Counted from the first letter of the stretch, positions 1 through 8,746 are shown. The stretch is DNA of 10,916 nt from Cyanobacteriota bacterium (GCA_027482985.1 JAIXVO010000587.1:1-10916), one strand, 5' to 3'. Program-made: numbers and translations. Notes: generated by a model from the sequence alone, not told the origin.

Positions 1-2393
1 CCGTCCTGGAACAAACCTTTGATCGGTTGGTTCGTCAACTGGCAGGGCGGTTGCTGGTACAGGGGCCAATGCGGCATCTATTTCCACAGGTCGTGTTTAA
101 TCACAATCAAGATAGCCTGATCACTGGCACCAGTCTCGACACCATTCTGAACACCCTGCGAACCAATGCGCCCACCAGCTTTGATGCTGCCCTGACATAC
201 TGGAATCTCGCCGTCATGGGCTTGGATGCCTTTGAAGATCGCTTTGGTCTATCTCAGGCAGACTTTGATAGCCGCATCAACCAAACCCTGGCCACCAATC
301 CCAACCTGGCTGGCACCTTGGGACTATTGCGAAAAACCAACTTTCTCTCCGTGTTTGATGGCGTGCTGGCCGGGAGAACCGGAAATGACACGATCAACGG
401 CACCACGGGCAGCGATCGCATCAACGGCTGGACTGGCAACGACACCATTAACGGTGGAGCCGGAAACGACTTTCTGGATGGCAGTTTCGGTAGCGATCGC
501 GTGAATGGTGGAGATGGCGACGACACCATTCGCAGTTGGTTTGGCGTGGATACTTTGGATGGTGGCGCGGGAATCGACACATTGGAATTAGAACTATCTA
601 CCGCCGCGAATCTCGCGATCGCCAATCTCCGCAATGGTATCAATATTGCTGGGATCGTCTCTGCAATTAATTTTGAAGTCTTCAACATCACGACAGGTAG
701 CGGTAGTGACACCATCACTCAACCTGGAATGGTGAATGGTAGCGCATTTCGCAGCAATGACATATTCAACACCGGAGCCGGCAACGACAGCATCAATCCT
801 GGTTTGGGACAGCAAGATCAGGTCAATGGCGGGACTGGCGATGACCTGCTGATTTTAGATTATTCCATTGGTGACACGGGACGTGGTATGACTACTGAAA
901 TCGCTAACGTGGATGCAGAAGGAGTCTACGGAACAGCCGGACGCTCCGGATTTGACTGGAGTTGGTTAGATACGATCGTATTTTCCGGCATCGATCGCTT
1001 CCAGATTACAGGCACCATTCAAGATGATGTGATCGTGATCGACGGACGTGGGGTTGTCAATACTGGCGCTGGAAATGATTCTGTAACAGTGCGATCGACG
1101 GGCTTCACTCTCGATGGTGGGTTGGGTGATGACTTGCTCACGTTTGATTTGTCTGCTCGAACTGATGCCCTGAACCTGGTTGTCACTACGGCTGGCATTA
1201 CGGGCTTACCCACCACCTTCAGCAATTTCGAGAATATTGACATTGTGGGTGGCGGTGGTAACGACACGATCAACTTTGCCGCCAGTACCACACCGACCTG
1301 GCTACGAGGTGGGGCGGGCAACGATACGCTGAGCAGTGGGGCCGGCGATCGCGATCGCTTAGATGGCAACGATGGCGATGACATCCTGCGGGGTGGCAAT
1401 GGGCAGGATGGCGGGTTCCTCTGGTATCTCCGCTACAACCAGGCGGGTTTATTTGGTGGAGCTGGGAACGACCAACTCTACGGCGAAGGTGGCAATGACG
1501 AACTCTATGGCGAAGCCGGAAATGACTTACTGGATGGCGGCGATGGGGATGATTTTCTCGATGGGGGTGAGGGCATCAACCAACTCCTGGGCGGCGCAGG
1601 CAATGATGTCGCCCGTCTGCGGTTTGATGCGGCAACTACACCAATCACAATGACCTACTCCAATTTCACGGGCGGCACTTTGTTCAATGGCGGGACAATT
1701 CGAGAAATCGAAAACCTGGATGTGATGACAGGTAGTGGGAATGATGTGCTGAATGTTGTTGCGGCCTTGAGTAAAAACTGGATTCGGAGTGGTGCCGGAA
1801 ACGATACGATTACTGCTGGTGCTGGGTTCGATCGCTTAGAAGGTGGCGACGGCGATGATATCTTGCGGGGCGGGGCTGGCAATGAGTCCGGCTACCACTG
1901 GTACTTCACCTTTGGCAGCAATTATGAACTGGCTGGCTTATGGGGTGGTGCTGGCAACGATCAACTGTTTGGCGAGGACGGCAATGATGATCTTTACGGG
2001 GGAACGGGCAACGATACGTTAACCGGAGGTGCTGGGATTGATCAATTTATTTTCGATACCAACACCGCCTTCAACAGTGCGATCGGGGTAGACACCGTGA
2101 CCGATTTTGTCCGCGGCACCGATAAAATCGTCCTGGATAAAACCACCTTCACGGCGCTCACCAGTCCTGCTGGTGGTGCCCTGAATAGCAGCGAATTGGC
2201 CGTGATCAATAGTGCGACGAATGGGGCGACGCTCGCTGGAGCCAGCATTGCCCGCATGGTGTTCAATCAGGCTACGGGAGACTTGTTCTACAACCCGGAT
2301 GGCGCGACTGCCGGACTGGGCGGCGGTGGTCGGTTTGCCACCCTGACCGGAGCCACTGCCCTCGCTGCCCCTGACTTCCTGCTCCAAACCTGA
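1..2393 (+). CDS. RTX calcium-binding exoprotein (hemolysin-type), 5' partial
   Basis: The reading frame is open to the left edge (first full codon at position 3), so the true start is upstream; the TTG at 27 is only the first possible start in view. About 796 residues are visible. Counting from the TTG, residues 1-115 form a mostly helical region I do not recognise. Residues 116-181 hold the first block of GGxGxDxhx nonapeptides ([15 protein letters not shown]), and further blocks run to about residue 672, roughly thirty in all, separated by beta-rich linkers. Such repeats form calcium-binding parallel beta-rolls once outside the cell. Residues 672-788 ([17 protein letters not shown], then GDLFYNPDG) resemble the C-terminal region of cyanobacterial RTX proteins that carries the uncleaved type I secretion signal. 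No transporter genes are in view. Any enzymatic or adhesive role would lie in the missing N-terminus. The RTX assignment is firm; the function is unknown. Confidence 0.93.
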   Translation, partial: VLEQTFDRLVRQLAGRLLVQGPMRHLFPQVVFNHNQDSLITGTSLDTILNTLRTNAPTSFDAALTYWNLAVMGLDAFEDRFGLSQADFDSRINQTLATNPNLAGTLGLLRKTNFLSVFDGVLAGRTGNDTINGTTGSDRINGWTGNDTINGGAGNDFLDGSFGSDRVNGGDGDDTIRSWFGVDTLDGGAGIDTLELELSTAANLAIANLRNGINIAGIVSAINFEVFNITTGSGSDTITQPGMVNGSAFRSNDIFNTGAGNDSINPGLGQQDQVNGGTGDDLLILDYSIGDTGRGMTTEIANVDAEGVYGTAGRSGFDWSWLDTIVFSGIDRFQITGTIQDDVIVIDGRGVVNTGAGNDSVTVRSTGFTLDGGLGDDLLTFDLSARTDALNLVVTTAGITGLPTTFSNFENIDIVGGGGNDTINFAASTTPTWLRGGAGNDTLSSGAGDRDRLDGNDGDDILRGGNGQDGGFLWYLRYNQAGLFGGAGNDQLYGEGGNDELYGEAGNDLLDGGDGDDFLDGGEGINQLLGGAGNDVARLRFDAATTPITMTYSNFTGGTLFNGGTIREIENLDVMTGSGNDVLNVVAALSKNWIRSGAGNDTITAGAGFDRLEGGDGDDILRGGAGNESGYHWYFTFGSNYELAGLWGGAGNDQLFGEDGNDDLYGGTGNDTLTGGAGIDQFIFDTNTAFNSAIGVDTVTDFVRGTDKIVLDKTTFTALTSPAGGALNSSELAVINSATNGATLAGASIARMVFNQATGDLFYNPDGATAGLGGGGRFATLTGATALAAPDFLLQT
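1215..1499 (+). repeat. RTX protein internal duplication, copy 1
   Basis: This segment encodes residues 397-491, counted from the TTG at 27. It begins near ENIDIV, passes through GGAGNDTL and GDDILRGG, then an aromatic insert (FLWYLRY), and ends with [17 protein letters not shown]. The same order of elements recurs about 160 residues later (1695-1988), so it is a duplicated module larger than the basic nonapeptide. Confidence 0.75.
1695..1988 (+). repeat. RTX protein internal duplication, copy 2
   Basis: Second copy of the module, residues 557-654: [22 protein letters not shown], an aromatic insert (YHWYFTF) and [17 protein letters not shown]. The two copies agree closely at GDDILRGG and GGAGNDQL and diverge in the aromatic insert, which is three to four residues longer here. 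Confidence 0.75.
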
Positions 2394-2447
2394 TGTCACC
2401 CTGGCTCAACGTGCATACCTTACCCCCGACTGCGAATGATAAAGAGA

Positions 2448-2580
2448 TGTCTGGGGATGGAAGCCCCTAACCCAGATGGAACGCAGCTATGCCCCCGGCG
2501 GTGTTCCTGATCGGGTTAACTTCCCATCCTAAGTTCAATTCCCATCCAGACAGAAGCAGCCCCAAAGTGGGCTGCTTTTT
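2448..2580 (+). ncRNA. Candidate structured RNA or structured 3' UTR ending in a terminator
   Basis: This gene-free stretch between two convergent genes has far more self-complementarity than expected. TGTCTGG (2448-2454) pairs perfectly with CCAGACA (2546-2552), and after a GG bulge ATGG (2457-2460) pairs with CCAT (2542-2545). An alternative nested hairpin pairs GGATGG/AAG/TAACCC/GGAAC (2455-2482, with bulges) with GTTCC/GGGTTA/CTT/CCATCC (2503-2529). Both use GGATGG, so they compete. The terminator at 2554-2577 follows directly, which favours plus-strand transcription. A weak -10-like AATGAT (2435-2440) would put a start near 2447, exactly at the outer stem, but no convincing -35 is seen. 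It matches no RNA family I recognise (not tRNA, SRP RNA or tmRNA). It may be an independent small RNA or the tail of the RTX transcript. Confidence 0.35.
2554..2580 (+). terminator. Intrinsic terminator, best in plus orientation
   Basis: A perfect 9-bp GC-rich stem, AAGCAGCCC (2554-2562) with GGGCTGCTT (2569-2577), closes a 6-base loop and runs into TTTTT (2576-2580). It lies about 160 bases after the RTX stop codon. On the minus strand the same hairpin lies about 80 bases beyond the stop of the TPR-CHAT gene, but there it is followed by a poorer, interrupted T stretch. It probably ends the plus-strand transcript and may stop the minus-strand operon less efficiently. Confidence 0.8.
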
Positions 2581-2659
2581 GTGATGAGAGCACTCAAACC
2601 AGAAAACTGTTGCAGAAGGATGGAAAATTGGGCTGGCAAAAGTGCAGACCTGCGATCGC

Positions 2660-5284
2660 CTAAGTCCAATTGCCAATGAGGACAAAGGCCGCCCAGAAAT
2701 AGGGCTGTTTTTGGTATTGGGGGTCATTGAGAATGGAGAGTTGGGCCCGCCGTAGCGCTTCGGCTTTAGAAATTCCGGTTTGGTTGAGTTGAGCCAATTC
2801 GCTGTAAAACTTACCCATTAAGGTTGCCGTCGCCTGATCGTTAATGGCCCAGAGCGAGGCGACCGTACTGCGGGCACCCGATCGCACCGCCACCCCAGCC
2901 AACCCCAGCGCTGCGCGATCGTCGCCAGTTGCGGTTTCACAGGCACTCAAGACCAGTAACTCTAACGGTTGTGTCCGCGACAACTCACTACTTTGCAGCG
3001 TATTACTCAGTTGATCGATGGTCAGTTTGCCATCCCAGGTCAAAATAAAAGTTTCCCCAGCCGTTCCCCCAAATTTTCCATGCGTTGCCAGATGCACAAT
3101 GGGAAAAGAGGCAGAGGTCAGCCGTTGCTGAAAGGATTGCTTGGTAAAGGCTTGATTGAATAAGACTTGATGGGGCAGTTCAGATTGAATGGTTTGTAGT
3201 TCACGCTCCACATAGGGCAAAGGTGGAAAATCATCGCGTTCGGCATTCAATCCTGCCGCCAAGACGCTGAGTGGCTCTTGTTTGAGCGATCGCGGTGAAA
3301 TTAACTGCAAGCCGGGAGTCAGGGCAATACTGTATTGTTCAATCAAAAACTGGTTCCCATCATGGAGCGCCGCCATGGGGATATTGCGCAGGGACCCATC
3401 CAGGACAAACACCAGTGTTTCAACAGGAGATTTAGCCAGGTCTGCCGCGATCGGCCGCACTAACCAGTCATAGACTCGCTGAAGTTTGGGTAGTGCTAGC
3501 TCGGAAGTCGTTTCCTGATCCAGATCATCCCGCAAAGTCTCCAAAATTTCTTCAATATCTGACCGTGGCACTGCCGTTTTGTAATATCGCAATTCGCGCT
3601 CGGTCGCCGTGGCTGGCTGCGGAAAGCTGGTGATGATCGCCAGTTGATCATCCAGCAAAATTGGGTAAATCACCGCTGCCCGTTGATCCACCTGGTCAAT
3701 CTGGGCGGGATGCGTCTGCAAACACGCTTCCCGAAAGAAGTTGTCCAGTTCTACTAATTGCAGGGATTCGATGATGTCTCGTGCGGTTTTGAGGCGATCG
3801 CGTTGAGTTGATTGCAAGAGCAATTTCACCAGTTGCCGATGAATGGGTTCAACCGCATTACGAAAGGAAAACTGAAGATTGGGATTGGCGATCGCCAGAT
3901 CTGCCCGTAAAGATTGAATCGTGGCCACAGCTTCACGATAGGCTGAAATTGCCGCTTCAATCTGCCCTGTGGCGGTGAGAATCCGTCCGAGTTGCCACTG
4001 CCAGAGATACGCTAATTCGCCCGCAGAGAGCGGTTGAATCAGTTGCAAGGCACTCCGGGTTAACTGTGCTGCGGTTGCCCACTGCCGCGATCGCTCAGTG
4101 CCCTCGGTTGCCCAGGCCGCCCGTTCATACACACTCCCCAAACTTCCCAGCGCCGAGGATTGGAGCCGGGGATCTCCCAGTTCCCTGGCTTGTTGATGCG
4201 CCAGTGCCAGGACTTGAGCTGGTTCCTTTAAATCTGAGTCTTTGCCCCACTGCATCAAAGACTGGGCAAAATTAATGCGGGCTTCAATCGATTCTCGATT
4301 CGCAGGTAAAGTCGCAAATTGTTGTTGAATCTGTGGAATTAATTGTTTTATTGCAATCACCTGGTTAGTCTGAATGAGTAGCTTCAGCTGATTTAATTGC
4401 GCTTCCAGGCGGAGGTTTCCAGTCGTCTGATGAGTGACCTGCTGATATAAGGCAGCAGCGGTTGAATCGTCTGATTGGCTGTAAGCGATATTGCCTAAAC
4501 TGAGTTGAGCTAGAGCTACAACATCGAGTAACTGTAATTGCTGGGCGATCGCCAGACACCGTTCCATGACCTGTTTTGCCTGAGCTAAATCCCCGGTAAC
4601 TCGCAAAGATTCACCGAGGCGGTGCAATGCGATCGCGGTTTCGGGAGTTGCTGGCAGCGCTGCCAGTGGGGTTTGCCAGAAGCGCGAATCGATTGCGGTT
4701 AGATTGAGAGGGGCTTGGAGCAGGACGATCGCCCGTCGATGGAGACCCAGGTGTTGCAGTGCTTTAGCCTGATTTGCCTGGCTCGCTAACACTTGCGGGG
4801 CTCGTCCTTGTTGTTGGTAAATCTGAGTCACCCGCTCCCAGATTGACAAAGCTTCGCTAATCCGCCCACGAGTTAACAGAAAGTCTGCATAAATATCCTG
4901 GATCTGAGCCAATGCGAGTTGCTGAACCGGAGTGGGGTTTGACTGATTGGGGAGTAGAGCCAGAGCCGATTGAATCGCCTGGTGAGCCTGTTCCCACGCA
5001 GCGAGTTGTTGATAGCAGAGCGAGAGATTACTTAAATTAATCGCCTGTCGCAGGCGATCGCCTTGAGTCTGAGAAGCGATGGCGGCTTGTTGAAATAAGC
5101 TAGCAGCTTCGGCAAATTGGCTGGCTTGATAGCGCGAACGGGCCTGTTGTTCCAGTTCCCCGGCGGCGGCGGTTTGCGCCACGATCGCGGCAGCAACGGG
5201 GCGCTGGATTAATTCTGGGCGAACCACACAGAGGAGGAGTGCCACCAGAAAACAAAAAATCATCCGCATGAGTTGACGTTGCAT
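2660..5284 (-). CDS. Exported TPR-repeat CHAT-domain protease-like protein
   Basis: I chose the ATG at 5284 (874 residues). A TTG directly after the upstream stop (5308) and ATGs at 5269 and 5263 are alternatives; no start has a clear ribosome-binding site. The N-terminus is basic and then strongly hydrophobic (MIFCFLVALLLCVV), a probable signal peptide or anchor, so the protein should act outside the cytoplasm. Residues about 45-460 are alanine/glutamine-rich paired helices of TPR type, a protein-binding scaffold. Residues about 530-874 form a CHAT (caspase HetF-associated with TPRs) domain: SLRNIPMAAL (631-640), HLATHG with catalytic-type His735, LSACETATG with Cys782, then the conserved AGVAVRSGARSTVASLW stretch and a final PYFWAAFVLIGNW. 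The His/Cys dyad is intact, so peptidase activity is plausible but unproven; the substrate is unknown. It is the last gene of the four-gene operon. Confidence 0.93.
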   Translation of the reverse strand: MQRQLMRMIFCFLVALLLCVVRPELIQRPVAAAIVAQTAAAGELEQQARSRYQASQFAEAASLFQQAAIASQTQGDRLRQAINLSNLSLCYQQLAAWEQAHQAIQSALALLPNQSNPTPVQQLALAQIQDIYADFLLTRGRISEALSIWERVTQIYQQQGRAPQVLASQANQAKALQHLGLHRRAIVLLQAPLNLTAIDSRFWQTPLAALPATPETAIALHRLGESLRVTGDLAQAKQVMERCLAIAQQLQLLDVVALAQLSLGNIAYSQSDDSTAAALYQQVTHQTTGNLRLEAQLNQLKLLIQTNQVIAIKQLIPQIQQQFATLPANRESIEARINFAQSLMQWGKDSDLKEPAQVLALAHQQARELGDPRLQSSALGSLGSVYERAAWATEGTERSRQWATAAQLTRSALQLIQPLSAGELAYLWQWQLGRILTATGQIEAAISAYREAVATIQSLRADLAIANPNLQFSFRNAVEPIHRQLVKLLLQSTQRDRLKTARDIIESLQLVELDNFFREACLQTHPAQIDQVDQRAAVIYPILLDDQLAIITSFPQPATATERELRYYKTAVPRSDIEEILETLRDDLDQETTSELALPKLQRVYDWLVRPIAADLAKSPVETLVFVLDGSLRNIPMAALHDGNQFLIEQYSIALTPGLQLISPRSLKQEPLSVLAAGLNAERDDFPPLPYVERELQTIQSELPHQVLFNQAFTKQSFQQRLTSASFPIVHLATHGKFGGTAGETFILTWDGKLTIDQLSNTLQSSELSRTQPLELLVLSACETATGDDRAALGLAGVAVRSGARSTVASLWAINDQATATLMGKFYSELAQLNQTGISKAEALRRAQLSILNDPQYQKQPYFWAAFVLIGNWT

Positions 5285-5308
5285 GACGATCAGGATGAAG
5301 GTTGGCAA

Positions 5309-8300
5309 TCAGGGGGTCGGCGGTGGCGGTTGGAACTGCGAGCTGGGCGGCGCACCTGGATGTCTGGTGTCGGTAGGGGCAGCGGCAGGAGCAGGTGCAT
5401 CGCAATCCAGGGGGCGGGCAAAATGGGCGATCGCTGCAGTTGGGGCATTGGCAACCAGGAACACCTCATTATTCGCGGTTCTGACGAGTGCTTGCGCTTC
5501 AATCAGGGGCGCGGATGTGGGAAATTGGGGTTGCGGAGAAGTTGGCTCCGGTGGCAAGGGGATAAAAGCCTGCGGGGAAGCCGTTCCGTCTAAGCTGGCT
5601 AAGGGTTTCAGGGGCAGGCTCCCAGGCCGCAAATCGGTTGGACTGGGGGGTAAACTGTCCCGTCCGGTAATGGTAAAGCTGCCGATATCGCGACTACCAG
5701 TGCCACGCGGACAGGTTTGGACAATTTGGCGAGTCGGATCGACGAGATTCGTGGGTAACGCCTGCAACCCCCGACTGGGATCGACATTTGGGGTATTGAG
5801 AATCACGGTGCCGCTCAAGCCAAAGGTCGAACTGGCGGTGATGTCACTGAAGGGGGTCAGTTGCGGACGAAACTGTAAGCCATAGATGCCTTCAGCGGCG
5901 ATCGCCACGCGCCCGCCATTCCCGAAAAAGGCATTCGCGGTAATATCGCTGTTCTCCTGTGTGACGGCAATGATGAAGCCTCTGGGGGCATGAATCGTGA
6001 TGTTGCCACCGTCTCCACCTGCCGCCGCAGTCCCCGCTGTCGCTGAGATCAGGCTACCGTTCCGCAATACCATGAGGTCTCGAATCTTCAAGTTAATATT
6101 GCCACCATCTACCGTCGCCGATTCCGCATTGATGACCCCTTGATGCAGCCGCAGTTGCGGGGTCGTCACGGTAATATCTCCGGCTCCACCCGTGCCGATA
6201 GACCGCACGAAAATGCCGCTGTTCGAAGGGGCGGTCGGTGGGGTGCGATCACCGGTTGCCAGAGTGCCTGCGATCGCCATTTGGCTTCTGGCATTCACTT
6301 GAATATTACCTGCCCGTCCCGTCTTTTCGGTCGCGGCATTGAAGAGACTGCCATGCCGCAAATCGACCGTATTAGCGTTCACGAAAATGCTGCCACCATT
6401 GCCATCGGCAACCGTGCGGACATCGATCAGTGCGCCATGCAATAGTTGAATCGAATTGGCATCGGCCACAATACTGCCACCCGTTCCAGTCCCTCCGGTT
6501 TGACTGAACAAGCCACTGGGCTGTCCGGTTTGAGGATGGCGATTGGCCAGGGTGATTGAGTTTGCGTCTACCCGGATAGCGCCCGCGTTGAAGCGAGTTT
6601 CAGTATTGGCATTGATCGTGGCTCCATTGGTTAACTCGAAACGATTGGTTGAGAGGACAATATCATTACTCCCTCCAGTACTACCTGGCAACGCCCGACT
6701 GGTAATAAAGGAATCATCCAATAACAGCTGATCGCTCGCTCGAATCACCACTCCTCCAGCACTCCCGGCACCAGCGGTTAACGTATTCAGCCCAGTTTGG
6801 TTACTAGCGGTCAATGTTTTGGTCGAGATTTGAATCGTGCCACCATTCCCAATCCCCGTATTTTGCACATAACTCACAACGTCGGCACTATCCAGCAATA
6901 CGCGATCGCGCGCCTCAATCAAAATGCTGCCACCATTCCCGCGCCCAAAGGTGGCAGCATTGAGTTGGCCGCGATTGGTTAATTCAAAGATATTGGCTGA
7001 AATTTGAAGATCACCACCGCGCCCCACGGCACCAATATCGACTGCACTAATGACGCTGCTGGCATCCAGGGTGACGCGATCGCGAATATTGAGTACAATG
7101 TCACTCGCATTCCCAACGCCTGCGGTACTGGACTGAAGTGCAGACTCAAAACCCAGTAATTCTAATGTGGTTGCAGTAATTCGGATTGCCCCCGCATTTC
7201 CGACTCCGGTGGCAACGCTCAACGCCTGCCCAGCATCAAACTGAACGCGATCGCGGACATCAATCACAATATCACCCGCATTTCCTCGACCCAGACTGGC
7301 ACTGCGTAACTGAGCTTCATCTGTCAGCGTCAATTCACTGGCTGAGATTTGTAACGTCCCACCCGCACCCATCCCGGTTGGATTGACCCCGGTAATCAGG
7401 CTACTGGCAATGCCAGCGGCGGTTTGACCCGCCAGACTCACCTGCCCTTGAGCCACCAGAACAACATTACCCGAATTTCCTTGCCCAGCGGTCAGAGCTT
7501 GAATTTGAGAGCTATTGAGCACGATCGCATTTGCCTCAATCTGAACCGTTCCGCCCTGCCCCACGCCTGTCTGGGTGACATTGCTTTCAACGGTAGAGGC
7601 GCCATTGAGTGAAACGCGATCGCGCGCTTGAAGCAAAATATCTCCGGCATTGCCAGTTCCCGTTGTATTCGCCAAAACTCTAGCGCCATCGTTCATGGTA
7701 ATCGTGCCAGCAGTGAAGTGAATCTTGCCACCGTTGCCAGTTGAATTGGGCAAAACAGCATTGATCACAGCCGTATTGGGAATTGTGCTGGATGCGCCTG
7801 CCAGCGTGAGTTGGTCGATCGCATTGAGGGAAATGTCGCCAGCCTGAGCACTGCCCGCCAGCCCATTCACCCCAGTCAGGAGCAAACTACCAGTGATCTC
7901 AATGTTTTGACCCGCGATCGAGATCGTGCCGCCCGGAGCTGCACTCACGTCAATCACACTGCCATTCCGCAGCGAGATGTTAGCACGCAACGCCTGCTCT
8001 GGAAACCTCAAGCTCAATCCATCGGTGGCATTCAGCCCGACCGTGCCCTGCGCCGCCAAACCGCCAAGCTCTACCCGTCTGCCGGGGGAAACGAGCAACG
8101 ACCCATCCAAACTAACCTCGCCACCCACCAGGGCAATATCTGTGAATAGCCCCGTAACGCCAGCGATCGCGGGCATTTCGGACAAAATCCGACCAGGTGC
8201 GGTCCCGGCCTGTAACCCGATCGGGACACTCACCGTCAGCAGGGGAGCCGGATCACGGGTACTAAAAACAGTCCCATCTTGAAACTGCATTCGCTCTGCT

Positions 8301-8746
8301 GTTGTCGCCAGAAAGGAACCGCCGACTAAGAGCGTGGCATTCGGCCCCAAAATCACCCCATTGGGATTGAGCAAAAAGAAGTTGGCTGGTGTCAGCGCAC
8401 CTGTCGGCGTGATCGTGCCGATCGTCCCATTGAGGTTGGAGACAAACCCGCTGCCCTGCCCTGTCACCCGCACGATGACGTTGGCAGTGGCGGGAGTAAT
8501 GATAAACCCAGCCAGGTCGGTGGGATTGGGTAAGGAAAACTGTTGCAGGCTATGAAATAGGTTCCGCCCCTGCACAGCCCCATCGGTAATCAAGCAAAAG
8601 CCCGTGCAGGGAGCCGTCAACTCCCCATTGACCTGAGTTCCCAATGTGCCATCTCCCGCAATCTGCGCTGTGACAGACAGGGGCATGAATAGGCTGATGC
8701 CTGCCAGGAAAGTTGCTAAGCCTGCACGGTGGTTGGGGTCAGCCAT
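5309..8746 (-). CDS. TPS-domain exoprotein (filamentous haemagglutinin N-terminal, TpsA-like)
   Basis: 1145 residues from ATG 8746. Residues 1-28 look like a Sec signal peptide (hydrophobic ATFLAGISLFMPL, then VTAQ). Residues about 29-180 match the TPS domain that directs two-partner secretion: a Cys pair (APCTGFCLITDG, 47 and 51), NLFHSLQQFSL (62-72), and the hallmark FFLLNPNGVILGPNA (123-137). Residues about 200-985 are glycine/asparagine-rich beta-strand repeats, expected to form a right-handed beta-helix on the cell surface. The end has SRGLQALPTNLVD, a Cys at 1012, a proline-rich stretch and a Cys at 1115, as in many cyanobacterial relatives. No TpsB (FhaC/ShlB-type) transporter is in the window. 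The start lies 5 bases past the upstream stop and lacks a clear ribosome-binding site, suggesting translational coupling. The family is sure; the role (adhesin, surface scaffold) is not. Confidence 0.93.
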   Translation of the reverse strand: MADPNHRAGLATFLAGISLFMPLSVTAQIAGDGTLGTQVNGELTAPCTGFCLITDGAVQGRNLFHSLQQFSLPNPTDLAGFIITPATANVIVRVTGQGSGFVSNLNGTIGTITPTGALTPANFFLLNPNGVILGPNATLLVGGSFLATTAERMQFQDGTVFSTRDPAPLLTVSVPIGLQAGTAPGRILSEMPAIAGVTGLFTDIALVGGEVSLDGSLLVSPGRRVELGGLAAQGTVGLNATDGLSLRFPEQALRANISLRNGSVIDVSAAPGGTISIAGQNIEITGSLLLTGVNGLAGSAQAGDISLNAIDQLTLAGASSTIPNTAVINAVLPNSTGNGGKIHFTAGTITMNDGARVLANTTGTGNAGDILLQARDRVSLNGASTVESNVTQTGVGQGGTVQIEANAIVLNSSQIQALTAGQGNSGNVVLVAQGQVSLAGQTAAGIASSLITGVNPTGMGAGGTLQISASELTLTDEAQLRSASLGRGNAGDIVIDVRDRVQFDAGQALSVATGVGNAGAIRITATTLELLGFESALQSSTAGVGNASDIVLNIRDRVTLDASSVISAVDIGAVGRGGDLQISANIFELTNRGQLNAATFGRGNGGSILIEARDRVLLDSADVVSYVQNTGIGNGGTIQISTKTLTASNQTGLNTLTAGAGSAGGVVIRASDQLLLDDSFITSRALPGSTGGSNDIVLSTNRFELTNGATINANTETRFNAGAIRVDANSITLANRHPQTGQPSGLFSQTGGTGTGGSIVADANSIQLLHGALIDVRTVADGNGGSIFVNANTVDLRHGSLFNAATEKTGRAGNIQVNARSQMAIAGTLATGDRTPPTAPSNSGIFVRSIGTGGAGDITVTTPQLRLHQGVINAESATVDGGNINLKIRDLMVLRNGSLISATAGTAAAGGDGGNITIHAPRGFIIAVTQENSDITANAFFGNGGRVAIAAEGIYGLQFRPQLTPFSDITASSTFGLSGTVILNTPNVDPSRGLQALPTNLVDPTRQIVQTCPRGTGSRDIGSFTITGRDSLPPSPTDLRPGSLPLKPLASLDGTASPQAFIPLPPEPTSPQPQFPTSAPLIEAQALVRTANNEVFLVANAPTAAIAHFARPLDCDAPAPAAAPTDTRHPGAPPSSQFQPPPPTP
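6707..7651 (-). repeat. About 58-residue beta-helix repeats in the TpsA-like protein
   Basis: Residues about 366-680 contain successive units built as G-N-A/G-G-D/S-I-x-L-x-A-RDRV-x-L-D/N, then a variable part, a G-x-G-x-G-G-T/D turn and a second strand pair. RDR occurs at residues 375, 498, 555 and 613, with degenerate equivalents near 432 (AQGQV) and 671 (ASDQL), giving a spacing of about 57-66 residues. Each of the four RDR tripeptides is encoded across a GCGATCGC octamer in the same reading phase (7616, 7247, 7076 and 6902). Confidence 0.7.

Noticed and set aside
254..1882. Several minus-strand ORFs of 70-154 codons antisense to the RTX gene, rich in Ser/Pro/Leu.
   Set aside because: They are shadows of the repeated Gly/Asp/Asn codons; similar products recur wherever the nonapeptides occur, which shows that the repeat causes them.
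2454..2552. tRNA-like sequence: a T-loop-like GTTCAATTCCC and a 7-bp end pairing TGTCTGG/CCAGACA.
   Set aside because: The putative T-stem pairs at only two of five positions, no D-arm or anticodon arm fits, there is no discriminator/CCA context, and the span of about 105 bases is too long.
2467..2727. An 86-codon minus-strand ORF in the intergenic region.
   Set aside because: It overlaps the terminator and the 3' end of the TPR-CHAT gene in another frame, has no ribosome-binding site and no recognisable composition or family.
5283..5885. A 200-codon plus-strand ORF opposite the TpsA-like gene.
   Set aside because: It is antisense to the proline-rich and GC-rich end of a well-supported gene; its glycine/arginine-rich product is what the reverse strand of proline/alanine codons gives.
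6707..7651. Regularly spaced repeats that could suggest a CRISPR-like or tandem DNA array.
   Set aside because: The spacing follows a protein beta-helix repeat in an open frame, and the units diverge strongly at DNA level apart from the HIP1 octamer.
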